A stretch of DNA of 64,000 nt, taken from Carex sylvatica. Taxonomy: Eukaryota; Streptophyta; Magnoliopsida; Poales; Cyperaceae. Below are positions 35,640 through 45,480 of the stretch, one piece after another; the stretch's first letter is position 1, and the number at the start of each line of letters is the position of its first letter. The notes below the pieces were generated by a model. The model ran no database searches, was not told the origin of the DNA, and saw only the letters and a list, made by a program, of their open reading frames with translations. The translations under genes were made by a program, and so were the position numbers. Where the stretch lies: the NCBI GenBank assembly GCA_964058845.1, contig CAXKVR010000190.1, positions 124,001 to 188,000 of the forward strand. Reading direction: 5' to 3'.

Positions 35640-36670
35640 GAATTTTAAGTTCGGTACAACCTAGAAGTACCGAAATTAAATTTCGGTACGCCGCCTGCCA
35701 CACTTCTAAACTGATGGTTAAATTAAAAACACTCATGTACCAAAGTTAAATTCAGTACAAAAGATGTACTGAAAATGAAATTTGGTACACCCCGTGTACC
35801 GAATTTTGGTTCGGTAAATGGGTGCTTTTTTATTTTATTTCGTGTTGTTATTTTTTGTTTGATAAAAGATGTACTTACAATGAAGTTCGGTACATCTTTG
35901 GATTATGTTTGAATGTCCTGAAAATAATGCTATTTTTAGAATAGCAGTGTTATTTTAGAGTCCATCCAAACAACATCAAATGCTATTTTGAACAATCAGA
36001 ATAGTTTTGTTCCGCTAACCGAACAAATATTTAGAATAGCATGAATGGACTCTTCAATAGTAGCTATTCTCAGTAGCTATTCCAAAGAGTACATCCAAAC
36101 AACTTTTTAGCTATTCCGAATAGCTTTGAATTAGCACCATCAGGGGCGGACCCAGCATAGACCAGGGGGGCAGCTGCCCCCCTGGATTTCGAGTTTTAGT
36201 GGTGATTTATCGATACTGATCGACTCTGTCCCCCTCTGGAAAATTTTTTTGCCTCCCTCTGATTGTTTGATTTGTAATTCGGGTTAAATTTAGTGTTAAA
36301 ATGAAAATAAATTTCTTGAATTATAATTGGTAATTAGAATTATAAGTTAAAATATTAGAAATTACAAGTCAGAATATTAGAAAAATATAAGTCAAAGCAT
36401 TGTTTTTTATCGAGTACCCAATTAGTTAATAGATTTAAATCAGATAAGTTATTTAAACCCGATTCGATAATTTTTTGTTCTCCTCTGACGAAAATTTTGG
36501 CTCCGCCTCTGAGCACCATTCTCAAATAGTAGCTATTCTCAATAGTAGTTATTCTAGCTATTCTAGAGTGCATTCAAATTGAAGATTTTATGTGGCCGAA
36601 TTTGGTAGAATCAGATGGCAAAGAGTGTACCGAATTTTAATTTTGGTACTTCTTCGGATGTACCGAAAAT
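35640..36670. repeat. Dispersed array of the GTACCGAA/TTCGGTAC motif
   Basis: About a dozen exact or near copies of GTACCGAAATT or its complement TTCGGTAC occur from 35652 to 35895 and again at 36626-36665, often as facing pairs (for example 35672-35694). The array is split by an AATAGC-rich segment that itself contains the hAT element 36141-36511. The unit is not a strict tandem repeat, and its origin is unknown to me. Confidence 0.6.
36141..36511. mobile_element. Non-autonomous hAT element, CAGGGGCGGA ends
   Basis: The ends CAGGGGCGGACCCA and, in reverse complement, CAGAGGCGGAGCCA match at 12 of 14. Perfect 8-bp target duplications AGCACCAT lie at 36133-36140 and 36512-36519. A perfect 24-bp palindrome with six-G and six-C runs around CAGCTG lies at 36162-36185. 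About 371 bp, no coding capacity. Confidence 0.9.
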
Positions 36671-37277
36671 AAAATTCGCTAATAATAGTATTTTAAAAAA
36701 ATAGAGTACTCATGTTTTTTCTATTATTTATATTTTTTTAATAACGGTTTATAAAAAAAAAATCAATTCAGAGCCCTTAATTTGCACATAGAAGCAAACA
36801 GAACCCAAATAAGGGGGAAACAAAACGAATAAAAATAATAAAATAAGGGAGCAAAGTCAATTTACCGACGTGTTGATGCCCGAGATTAGTAGGTTACCTT
36901 TGCTTGTGCATCGATCCCGAACAAGTGATAAGCTTTGTGCATTGTTATCAATAAATTATAATTTAAAAAGTTAACTTATTTCTCGGCATTAGATTCAAAC
37001 CTTGAAATCATCCTCCTAGCTAGTTCAAGTACTCAGAGAATTATCCCTCAAATTTCCATTAAATAAGAGACAAGGTGGTTGAAATTGGTGACACAAAATA
37101 AAAAAAATTCATTTATGGAGGTTAGCTAAGATGTCACCTAAAACAGCTCAATAATGAGGTATTGCTCCTTAAATCACTCGACAATGATTCTTTTGAGCAA
37201 TCTTGACAATAGATTTTTTAATTTTTTAATTAAAACTAAAAAAATAGAAATAGTTTTATAGATATGTTATTTGACAT
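36520..37277. other. Intergenic, no gene seen
   Basis: The tail of the GTACCGAA array, then AT-rich DNA. Confidence 0.5.
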
Positions 37278-37685
37278 GAGGAGGGTTTAAATGCCTCCAT
37301 TTTTTGTGCCTCTATTTTTAAAAACTTTAATAACTCAAAATTTAAAACTTAAACATCAAAATAAAACCGTTAGATGTGATCTATGTTATTTTCTCTGTGT
37401 GCTCATTAAAAATTATCACATTTTGATTTTACTTTTATGTGAATCAATAAGTTAAAAATCAACGTCTAGAAATTATCCACATTAAAATACATTTTTACGA
37501 GCTCAAGATGACAATCAAAACAAAGTTGAAATACCATAATTTTTTACACGTGCATAGATAAAATGATTTAGTTCATATCCAACGGTTTTATTTTGAATTT
37601 TAAGATTTAAATTTTAAGTTATTAAAGTTTTTAAAAATAGAGGCATGATGGAGGCACAAAAAATAGAGGCATTTGGACCCTCCTC
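37278..37685. mobile_element. Palindromic MITE with GAGGAGGG ends
   Basis: About 408 bp bounded by perfect 9-bp direct repeats ATTTGACAT (37269-37277 and 37686-37694). The left end GAGGAGGGTTTAAATGCCTC and the right end in reverse complement, GAGGAGGGTCCAAATGCCTC, match at 18 of 20. Inverted arms extend about 130 bp and include TAAAACCGTT in each arm. The 9-bp duplication points to a Mutator-like MITE. Confidence 0.9.
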
Positions 37686-37992
37686 ATTTGACATATAATG
37701 ATAATCAAATTTTTACAATTGAAGTACTATAATGATATATCAAGAACTGTTAATTTTAAAAAAAAACTTAAAAATTACTTATTATACAGAAAAACATACA
37801 TCAAATCACATCATATGATATTTTGCAAACATAATATGTAAATAATAAAAATTATCAAAATAAGAATTATTTAGTGATTGTCTCTTCTTAATTTATGTTC
37901 TCGAAAGTAAGATTGATGCACCCGATTTTAATATTCATAGCATTAGAGAATTAAATGAGTAGCGTATTCCTAAAATTTTCAAATAGTCCGCA
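37686..37992. other. AT-rich spacer before the copia element
   Basis: No gene. Its last bases, from about 37984, appear to be the severed terminus of the MITE that continues at 42742. Confidence 0.45.
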
Positions 37993-38340
37993 TGTCAAAA
38001 ATAATAATAGAACTGTCAAAAATAATAAAATAATTCAAGAACACAAGACTCTCATGAATCTCCCTTTCCTCCCTTATTTTTTATTTCTTTTCTTTCTTAA
38101 TTGAATTACACAGCTCTTACATGCCTATTTATCAATTTAAAAATATTTTGTATATCATGCTAAATATGGAAACCATTCGTTAAAATTAATGACAAATAAT
38201 CAAATATTATATATTACCTATTTCACTAGATATGATTGATATCCTTCAATTTCTTATTTCCTTCTTTTGAGTAGATATAGATCTTCTAGAGGATTCGGCT
38301 TGATCCCCAAGTTATGTTGGAACCGAGTGTAATCTTAACA
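37993..38340 (-). repeat. 3' LTR of the copia element
   Basis: Read on the minus strand it runs TGTTAAGATT to TTTTTGACA, 348 bp, pairing with 42394-42741. The adjoining 38341-38349 reads TGAGGGGGAG-like on the minus strand, the polypurine tract. Confidence 0.95.
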
Positions 38341-38350
38341 CTCCCCCTCA
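38341..38350 (-). promoter_or_regulatory. Polypurine tract of the copia element
   Basis: The minus strand reads TGAGGGGGAG directly before the 3' LTR, the expected place for plus-strand priming. Confidence 0.8.
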
Positions 38351-39810
38351 CGAGGGTACGTAAATATCTACCATTATGATCTTCTCCAGCATTTCTTCAA
38401 ACAGTTTAGTCGCTACTGCCTTGGTTAAAACATCGGTAACTTGTTCTGTTGATCTAACAAAGGGAAGAGAAATAATGTGAGAATTAAGTTTTTCTTTAAT
38501 AAAATGTCTGTCTACCTCTATATGTTTTGTCATGTTATGTTGCACTGGATTATGTGAAATGTCAATTGCAGCCTTATTGTCACAATACAACTTCATCTCA
38601 TTTTCCATTCCCAGTTCTAATTCATTGATCATTTTTCGTAGCCATAATAGTTCGCAAATCCCTTTCACCATGCCTCTAAATTCGGCTTCAGCACTAAATA
38701 AGGCGACCACATTTTGTTTCTTACTTCTCCATGTTACCAAGTTTCCCCCAACGAAAGTAAAGTAAACCCGATGTTGATTTTCTATCCATGATATTTCCTG
38801 CCCAATCTGCATATGTATATCCTTCAATCTTTGTACATTCATTCTTCTCAAATTTGATTTCTTTGCCGGGTGTCCTCTTCAGATATCGTAAGATACGTGT
38901 GACAGCTCCCATGTGATCTTCACTTGGATTATGCATGAATTGACTTACTACTCCCACTGCATAAGCTATGTCAGGTCTAGTATGTGACAGATATATTAAT
39001 TTTCTAACTAACATTTGGTATTTTTCTTTGCTCGTAGGACATTGGTCAGGACAAATCTCAAACTTCACATTTTGTTCCATTGGGGTACTAACCGGTTTAC
39101 AATCTAACATTCCAGTTTTGGCCAAGAGATCAAGAACGTATTTTCTTTGAGAAAGAAATATACTTTTTTTTTATCGTGATACTTCAATCCCTAGAAAGTA
39201 TTTTAGACCTCCCAAATTTTTCATTTTAAATTCTTTCGACAGCTTCATTTGAAGTTTCTCAATTTCAACTTTGTCATCGCCTATTATAATCATATCATCT
39301 ACATAGAAAATGAGAATTATAATTTTACCTTCAGTCCTTTTAAAGAACATAGTGTGATCAGAATCTCCTTGATTGTACCCATAGTTTTTCATAGCGTTGC
39401 AAAACCTCCCGAACCATGCTCTTGGTGACTGTTTCAAGCTATACAATGCCTTTTCTAATTTACACACTTTATTTTCCGATCCAATATGGTTATAACTGGG
39501 AGACAGCTCCATGTAAATTTCTTCTTCCAAGTCTCCATGAAGAAATTCATTTTTGACATCAAATTGATGTAATGGACAGTCAAAGTTAGCTACAAGGGAC
39601 AATAAAACTCGAACCGAATTTAATTTTGCAACCGGAGAAAATGTTTCCTGAAAGTCAACCCCATAGGTTTGTGTATACCCTTTTTCCACTAGCCTAGCTT
39701 TATATCTTTCAATTTTTCCCTCTACATTGTACTTGATTGTATACACCCATTTACAACCAACTGTTCTTTTTCCTGGTGGTAAATCAACTATTTTTCATGT
39801 ACAATTTTTT
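38348..39810 (-). pseudogene. Copia reverse transcriptase and RNase H, disrupted
   Basis: Reverse transcriptase at about 39746-39171 contains FSPVAKLNSVRVLLSLVA, the LHQFDVKNEFLHGDL block and the active-site FYVDDMIIIGDD. It ends with the KYFLGIEVSR block. RNase H follows with RPDIAYAVGVVSQFMH, YADWAG, DRKSTSG and SAEAEFRGM, then LYCDNKAAIDISHNPV and DVLTKA at the end. A TGA stands where the family has Trp just before the RT segment (about 39797). A frame change occurs at an A run near 39172-39180, and another near 38720-38800. It would have acted in the cytoplasmic particle to copy element RNA. Confidence 0.9.
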
Positions 39811-41760
39811 TCTAGGGCTTCCATTTCTATAATCATTGCTCTAGTCCATTCTTTACTTTTAAGGGCATCATCAACTTTTTCGGGTATGGCGATAGAAGAT
39901 AATTGGTCTGCAAAATTCTTTAATGGTTGTGGCAATTTTTCAGTTGAGGTGTAGTTTGCAATTGGATATGTTATTTCTTTACTCGTCCCATCTTCCGAGA
40001 TGTATCTTTTTGGTGGTTTTCTACGATTAACACGCACAGGATATCTAGGCTGGGTTTCATAAGAACATACCTTATTGTTATCTTCTCGTGGTATTACCTC
40101 AATAAGATCTATCCATGGCTTAATTCCATTTGGTAAATGACCCAACTGACCTGTTTCTGCCGGATTTTGTTGCTCAGAACCTTTATCATTTTTTGAACCC
40201 GAGTCAACTGCTACCTGACCCGAGTTATTTGCTAGATCTGTACCTGAATCAGCTGCTGCTGGACCCGATTCAACTGCTGGGCCTATACCCGAATCCACTG
40301 CTGCTGGACCCAAATCATTTGCTGGGCCTGGACCCGAATCAGCTGCTGGGCCTGGACCTAAATCAGCTACTAGTGGATCGGATAAAAAAGTTAGATCAAA
40401 GTCCGATTCATCATAATTGTTGCCTTCCTGAATTGGATCTTGGATTTTGTTAAAAAATAACTCATTTTCTAAAAAGGTAACATCCATGGTAGTATAGCAT
40501 TTTCTAGTACCTGGATTATAGCATTTATAACATTTCTGATTTGCTCCCATTCCCAGAAAAATATATTTTTCAGCCCTAGGTTCTAACTTTGTGCGAAATG
40601 GTTTTTGTATATGGATATAAACAACACACCCAAATATTTTTGGAGGCAAATTTAAGACAGATGGTATGGTCACATGAGATGATAGGACTTGGATGGGGGT
40701 TTTATAATCATTTGCACTTGTGGGTGTACAATTTGAGAGGTATACAACAAATGAAAGGGCATTATCCCAAAACATATGAGGTATTTTATTTTCAAATAGT
40801 AGTGATCGGGTCATTTCAAGGAGATGTCTGTTTTTTCGTTCGGCAATGCCGTTTTGTTGAGGTGTTCCTGCACGTGTTGTCTCATGAATAATCCCATTTT
40901 TTTCTAAAAAAATTTTGTATCCTCTGGTTCAAGTATTATGTCCCATTATCGCTCCCTATGGTTTTTATTTCTTTCCCAAATTGAGTCTTTACCAATTTAT
41001 GAAAATATTGAATAACTTTAGAAACCTCATCTTTTGTTTTAAGTAAATAGAGCCAAGTCATTCTGGGGCAATCATCAATAAAGGAAACATACCAGCAACA
41101 ACCAGATTTGGAAATTATAGAGGATGGTCCCTATATATCTGTATATATCAAATCAAAATTGTGTTGTACTTATATTCCCTATAATAAGTTGTTCTATGAC
41201 TCTTAGATTGGATACAAGTTTCACAAACAAAATCTTTATGATCTAAATGCAAAAATAAATCGGGTAAAAGCTTTTTCATGTATCCAAAAGACGGGTGACC
41301 TGGTCTTTAATGCCATACCCAAATTTTATTCTTAGTAGATATATGATCTCCCCTTACTATATAATTGCTACCAGTTTTGACTTTATTCAAGTAATACAAC
41401 CCATTCCGTATAATACCATGGCCAATGATCCTTTTCGTGAGAATATCCTGGATTACACAGTGGTCAGGAAATATAAGTACAACACAATTTTGATCATTTG
41501 TAAGTTGGCTAACAGATATCAGTTTTGTTGTAAGGGAAGGAACCACAAGTGTATTTTTCAATCTTATTTGATTTGATAATACAATTTCTCATGCATCTTC
41601 TACAGGATAAACTTCTCCATTTGCATTAATGATTCCAATTTTATGTGAAGTGCACATGATTTCTAATTCAGTTTTTTCATGTGTCATGTGGTCGGTTGCA
41701 CCTGAGTCAATGACCCAACCTTCATTTTTCCTGTTTTTGCTCAAATTTGAGATATTGCAC
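39811..41760 (-). pseudogene. Copia protease and integrase, disrupted
   Basis: From 41760 down: the protease motif VIDSGATDHMT (DSGA catalytic Asp), an in-frame stop near 41604, then LVVPSLTTKLISVSQLT and GLYYLNK, the GAG-pre-integrase block. The integrase catalytic residues are visible as FIDDCPRMTW, SDNGT and PQQNGIAERKN. Stops or frame changes interrupt the integrase between about 40900 and 41300. The linker to RT (about 40150-40400) is a Pro/Gly/Ala/Asp/Ser low-complexity repeat around SGP and AAADS units. Confidence 0.85.
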
Positions 41761-42047
41761 TTAACCATGCTAGTTTTGAAAATACCATTTTTACCTTCAC
41801 AATGATCTTTTCCTTTTGTTTGTGACTCAGTTATGACTGCTACCTACTGACCAGATTGGTTCAGTCCTGGCTGCTGCCTTAGCTCTGGTTCAGATCCAGC
41901 TGCTGCTCCTTTTACAAATGTCGGTTGCTGTTTGCTGGTCACCAGACTGCCTGCAGCCACATTTGTTGCTACTACACCTTTTCATTTCTCCTCATACTTC
42001 TTCTTCTTATCACCTTTCCACCAATCCGGGTAGCCTACCACTTCGAA

Positions 42048-42276
42048 GCATTGCTCCTTTGTGTGCCAATTTTTGCCACAGTTCGTGCACCTTAGTTTGT
42101 GCTATCAAATTTTACATCAATAGCACTTGAATGAATTATACCCTTGGTCATGGCAACAGGTTGAGGTATGATTTGTGTCGCCGGTTGAGGATTATTTATG
42201 ACAGCAGTATCATTCTCGTCATCTGCTCAATCAGTGCAGCAATGATGGTCGATTCTTGGGATTCGGCTTCTGACAT
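42048..42276 (-). pseudogene. Copia gag with its core deleted
   Basis: The start MSEAESQESTIIAALIEQ (from 42276) is followed after a frame change by NPQPATQIIPQPVAM and the segment DVKFDSTN. The sequence then jumps directly to the zinc knuckle CTNCGKNWHTKEQC (42089-42048), CX2CX4HX4C, and GYPDWWKGD. The UBN2 capsid core, normally some 200 residues between these, is absent. Confidence 0.8.
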
Positions 42277-42381
42277 TGTTCTACCAAGTATGGATCGCTC
42301 CTTAGAGCAGTATAGCACAAGAAATTGAAGTTAAAGACAAGAAGGGCAACATTTTCTCTAGCTATACCACCAGGCTACCAC

Positions 42382-42393
42382 GCTCTGATACCA
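42382..42393 (-). promoter_or_regulatory. Primer binding site, initiator tRNA-Met
   Basis: The minus strand reads TGGTATCAGAGC immediately inside the 5' LTR, the standard plant copia primer site complementary to the 3' end of initiator tRNA-Met. Confidence 0.95.
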
Positions 42394-42741
42394 TGTCAAG
42401 AATAATAATAGAACTGTCAAAAATAATAAAACAACTCAAGAACACAAGACTCTCATAAATCTCCCTTCCCTCCCTTATTTTTTATTTATTTTCTTTCTTA
42501 ATTGAATTACACAGCTCTTACATGCCTATTTATCAATTCAAAAATATTTTGTATATCATGCTAAACATGGAAACCAATCCTTAGAATTAATGACAAATAA
42601 ACAAATATTATCTATTGCCTATTTCACTAGATATGATTGATATCCTTCAATTTCTTATTTTCTTCTTTTGAGTAGATATAAATCTTCTAGAGGATTCGAC
42701 TTGATCCCCAAGTTATGCTGAAACTTAGTGTAATCTTAACA
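42394..42741 (-). repeat. 5' LTR of the copia element
   Basis: 348 bp, the partner of 37993-38340, with TG...CA ends in the element's orientation. Confidence 0.95.
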
Positions 42742-42955
42742 CCACATCATCTGCATTAACTCAAAATAGCATCTTTTGAGTTAACACATATGGACCGTCT
42801 AATTTTAAATGGAGTCAATTCAATCACAACCTATAATTCATGACCCTTTAATATTAGTGTAGATTTAGTTCACACGAATTTTAAAGCTGATCAGATGGTC
42901 CAGATATATTAACTCAAAAGTTTTTTTTTTTAGTTAATGTAGAGGATACAAATTC
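42742..42955. mobile_element. CTGCATTAA MITE severed by the copia element
   Basis: Inverted ends with CTGCATTAACTC on the left and CTACATTAACT in reverse complement on the right. Each end has an inner hairpin of CTCAAAA/TTTTGAG type and GGACCGTC/GGACCATC further in. Its outermost nine bases are not here but at 37984-37992, on the other side of the copia insertion. No clean 9-bp duplication remains. Confidence 0.65.
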
Positions 42956-43092
42956 AATAAAATTGGAATGAAGCATTCCGGGATTTCGGTCATGACGAAA
43001 CCTGCTGTCCACAATCTTGAATTGTGGTACTTTATTACAGTACAAATCTAACGAATCATTTCGTTGCTGCCGAATGACAAGTACGTCTTGCT
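42956..43092. other. Short spacer between two related MITEs
   Basis: No feature recognised apart from the target duplication CGTCTTGCT at 43084-43092. Confidence 0.4.
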
Positions 43093-43310
43093 GAATTAGT
43101 ATCGTCTGCATTAACTCAAAAGACAATTTTTTGAGTTAATACATTTGGACCGTCTAATTAATTCTAAGATTAGTACGAATTAAATTCACACTAATATTAA
43201 AGATCCTATGTATTATAGACTGGAGCCGGATAGACTCTATTTTCAATTAGACAGTCGATATGTATTAACTCAAAAATGCTCTTTTGAGTTAATGCAGACG
43301 ATGCGGACTT
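43093..43310. mobile_element. CTGCATTAA MITE with 9-bp target duplication
   Basis: About 218 bp flanked by perfect CGTCTTGCT repeats (43084-43092 and 43311-43319). The ends GAATTAGTATCGTCTGCATT and, in reverse complement, AAGTCCGCATCGTCTGCATT enclose arms with a small hairpin (ACTCAAAA/TTTTGAGT) near each terminus, then GGACCGTC/CGACTGTC. Confidence 0.85.
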
Positions 43311-43391
43311 CGTCTTGCTACCTAATTTTTTTTTTTAAATGATATGATAAAAAAATCGGTTGATGCACAACGGCTTGCTAGAGATTGTGAC

Positions 43392-44417
43392 TAGAGGTGA
43401 GTAAATTGTTCATAACTCGTGAATCGCTCATTAAATGCTCACTTAAATTCGCTCATTTATCAACTCGTTTAAACTTGCTCATTAACAACTCGCTCATTTA
43501 TTAAATGAGCGAGCATGAGCATGCCTCAACTCTAGTGGGTTGCAAAAATCCGGGTCGGGCCGCCCGTATCCGACCCGCTCATGCCCGGTACCCGGGTACC
43601 CGTGCCCGAGCCCGGATATAGGTCGGGTACACGGGTATGGACATAAAACGGGTAGGGTACGGTTATTTGGTTCAACACCCGGGCAAACCCGGCCCGAATT
43701 ACACCCGTACCCACCCCGACGCCCGACCCCGTACCCGTTAAAAATTTCAAAAAAATTCAAATTTTTTTAAAAATTTGAATTTGCCGCTGTAAAAAAAACA
43801 GAGAAAAAAAAAAAAAAACCCGGACCGGGTACCCGGACCGCCCTGCCCGTCAAGGGTACCACGGGCACGGGTATAAGATGGGCAGGGCACGGGTTTTGAA
43901 AAAAATATCCGTGATACCCGGCCCGTGGTACCCGTATACCCGTGATACCCGTACCCGACTCATACCCGTGCTCAACCCCGGGTATACCCGGTCCACCCGG
44001 CCCGTACCCGTTAGCAAATCCCTACTCAACTCGCTCATAACTCGCTCATTTAGGATTTGCCACATTCAATCCCAAATAAATTTCTGCCACATCAGTCTTG
44101 CCTCATTAAATCCTGCATAATATTTATAGTTTTATCATACATTCATTGTTGTTTGTTGGACGATAGTTATGAAAGTATCACTATTGAAGTATTGATGATA
44201 CTGTTGATTTTTGTAATATGATTCTATTTTTGTTAGATTTTTATTATATTTTATTTAAATGAATTATGACAATTTATTAAATTATAGTACTAAAAATTCG
44301 TTCATTAAAAACTCGCTCATTTATCAACTCACTTAAACTCGCTCATTTACTAATTCGCTCATTTATTAAATAAGTGAGCATGAACATACCCTAACTCGCT
44401 CATTAATCACTCCTAAA
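43392..44417. mobile_element. Probable hAT element rich in ACTCGCTCATT
   Basis: Starts TAGAGGTGAG and, in reverse complement, ends TTTAGGAGTGA. Flanking 8-mers ATTGTGAC (43384-43391) and TTTGTGAC (44418-44425) differ at one base. Subterminal zones carry many copies of CGCTCATT in both orientations. It holds the 492-bp element 43533-44024. Confidence 0.65.
43533..44024. mobile_element. hAT MITE with dense ACCCG/CGGGT repeats
   Basis: Starts TAGTGGGTTGC, and in reverse complement the right end is TAGGGATTTGC. Perfect 8-bp target duplications CTCAACTC lie at 43525-43532 and 44025-44032. GC-rich arms of repeated ACCCG/CGGGT motifs flank an AT-rich centre. Proline/glycine-looking frames across it are products of the repeat. 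Confidence 0.9.
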
Positions 44418-45289
44418 TTTGTGACGCATCTTATTCGAGCTGGAGTTCCACCAAAGACCCAATTAGACCTAAAAGTCATCGAACAGGCCGGCCCGGGTGG
44501 AATTGGATACGAAGAAAAGTCACAAACTCTGTACTTGTAATAATTTCAAATTCAAAACTTTTAAAAATGATTTCAGTAGATTACTTTTATAAAATATATT
44601 GAGAAGTCCAAAAAAATAATTTTGACTCTTTTAATTAGGTATGCAGCAGCCAATATTGTGTCTGATTAAACTTGACAAGTGGAGCCCGCATGACAGCCAT
44701 ACCAGAGTCGAAACTGCGAAGCATTGTCTCATTAAACCTGACTAGTGGAGCCCGCATGGCAGCCTTATAATTTAACACCTGCACAAATAATTACGCGAGC
44801 AATTTAAAATTTTAAATGAATTCTAGCTTGTAATATTTTGTCGAAGACAATATCGTTACGGCATTTAATTATTAGGTTAACATATTATACTTAACGGCTA
44901 CAATTTTTAAATTTTTACATTGACAAATTGATCTTTATAATCAAATCCAACAGTTAATCTATCAGTGGGATGTATTTTACCACAATTATCACGATACCTG
45001 ATATTCCGTTGCTATCTTGCGGGACCCATGATTACTACTCCTCGTCCTCGGCCTCACGGTTTACCATTTCCATAACAATCCAACAAATTCAATATTCTGG
45101 TGTGAAATTGTGAATCATCTCAATGATAAAGACAACGCAAGTGGTTGTCTACATCTACTCCAACTGATCTCAATTTTGTAGAAGAATGTATATAAATCCA
45201 TTCACATTATTAGGTATAGACAGGAGATCTCCCTTTGTAGGAACTGGATATGAGAAGTAACAAATAGAAAGGAATCTCCGATCTGTCTG
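44418..45289. other. Intergenic with a 43-bp imperfect duplication
   Basis: ATTGTGTCTGATTAAAC...GCATGACAGCC (44654-44698) recurs as ATTGTCTCATTAAACC...GCATGGCAGCC (44723-44764), sharing TGGAGCCCGCATG. No gene seen. Confidence 0.55.
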
Positions 45290-45330
45290 GCAAGTGGCAA
45301 CTCACGAATTCGTTTTGGCCGCTTCAGAGA

Positions 45331-45450
45331 AAAATCGGTTAAAACAGAGTACGTTTTACTTAATGCAGCGCACTGATTATAGAATCAAAACAGCTCTGCA
45401 TATGATTAGTGCGCTGCATGAAGCGAAAAATACTCTGTTAAAATATTTAC
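45331..45450. repeat. Imperfect inverted repeat (long hairpin)
   Basis: TTAAAACAGAGTA...AATGCAGCGCACTGAT pairs with ATTAGTGCGCTGCATGAA...TACTCTGTTAAAA, about 45 bp per arm with mismatches. GCAGCGCACT pairs without error. The open 60-codon frame over it is probably incidental. Confidence 0.6.
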
Positions 45451-45480
45451 CCGAAAAATCTGGGTCATTGCAGTAATACT

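Larger units (their letters stand above)
37993..42741 (-). mobile_element. Ty1/copia LTR retrotransposon, degenerate
   Basis: 4749 bp on the minus strand, with 348-bp LTRs at both ends, a primer site, a polypurine tract, and the order gag, protease, integrase, RT, RNase H that defines copia. Flanking 5-mers are CCGCA (37988-37992) and CCACA (42742-42746). By eye the LTRs differ at about 21 positions (about 6%), so the insertion is not recent. The gag core is missing and pol has stops and frameshifts, so it cannot act on its own. Confidence 0.95.

Noticed and set aside
40130..40453. A 107-codon plus-strand frame rich in LLLDPNQ-like units
   Set aside because: Antisense shadow of the low-complexity linker in the copia polyprotein on the minus strand.
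43494..44120. Overlapping Pro/Gly/Arg-rich frames on both strands
   Set aside because: Produced by ACCCG/CGGGT repeats in a hAT MITE with exact target duplications; no domain.
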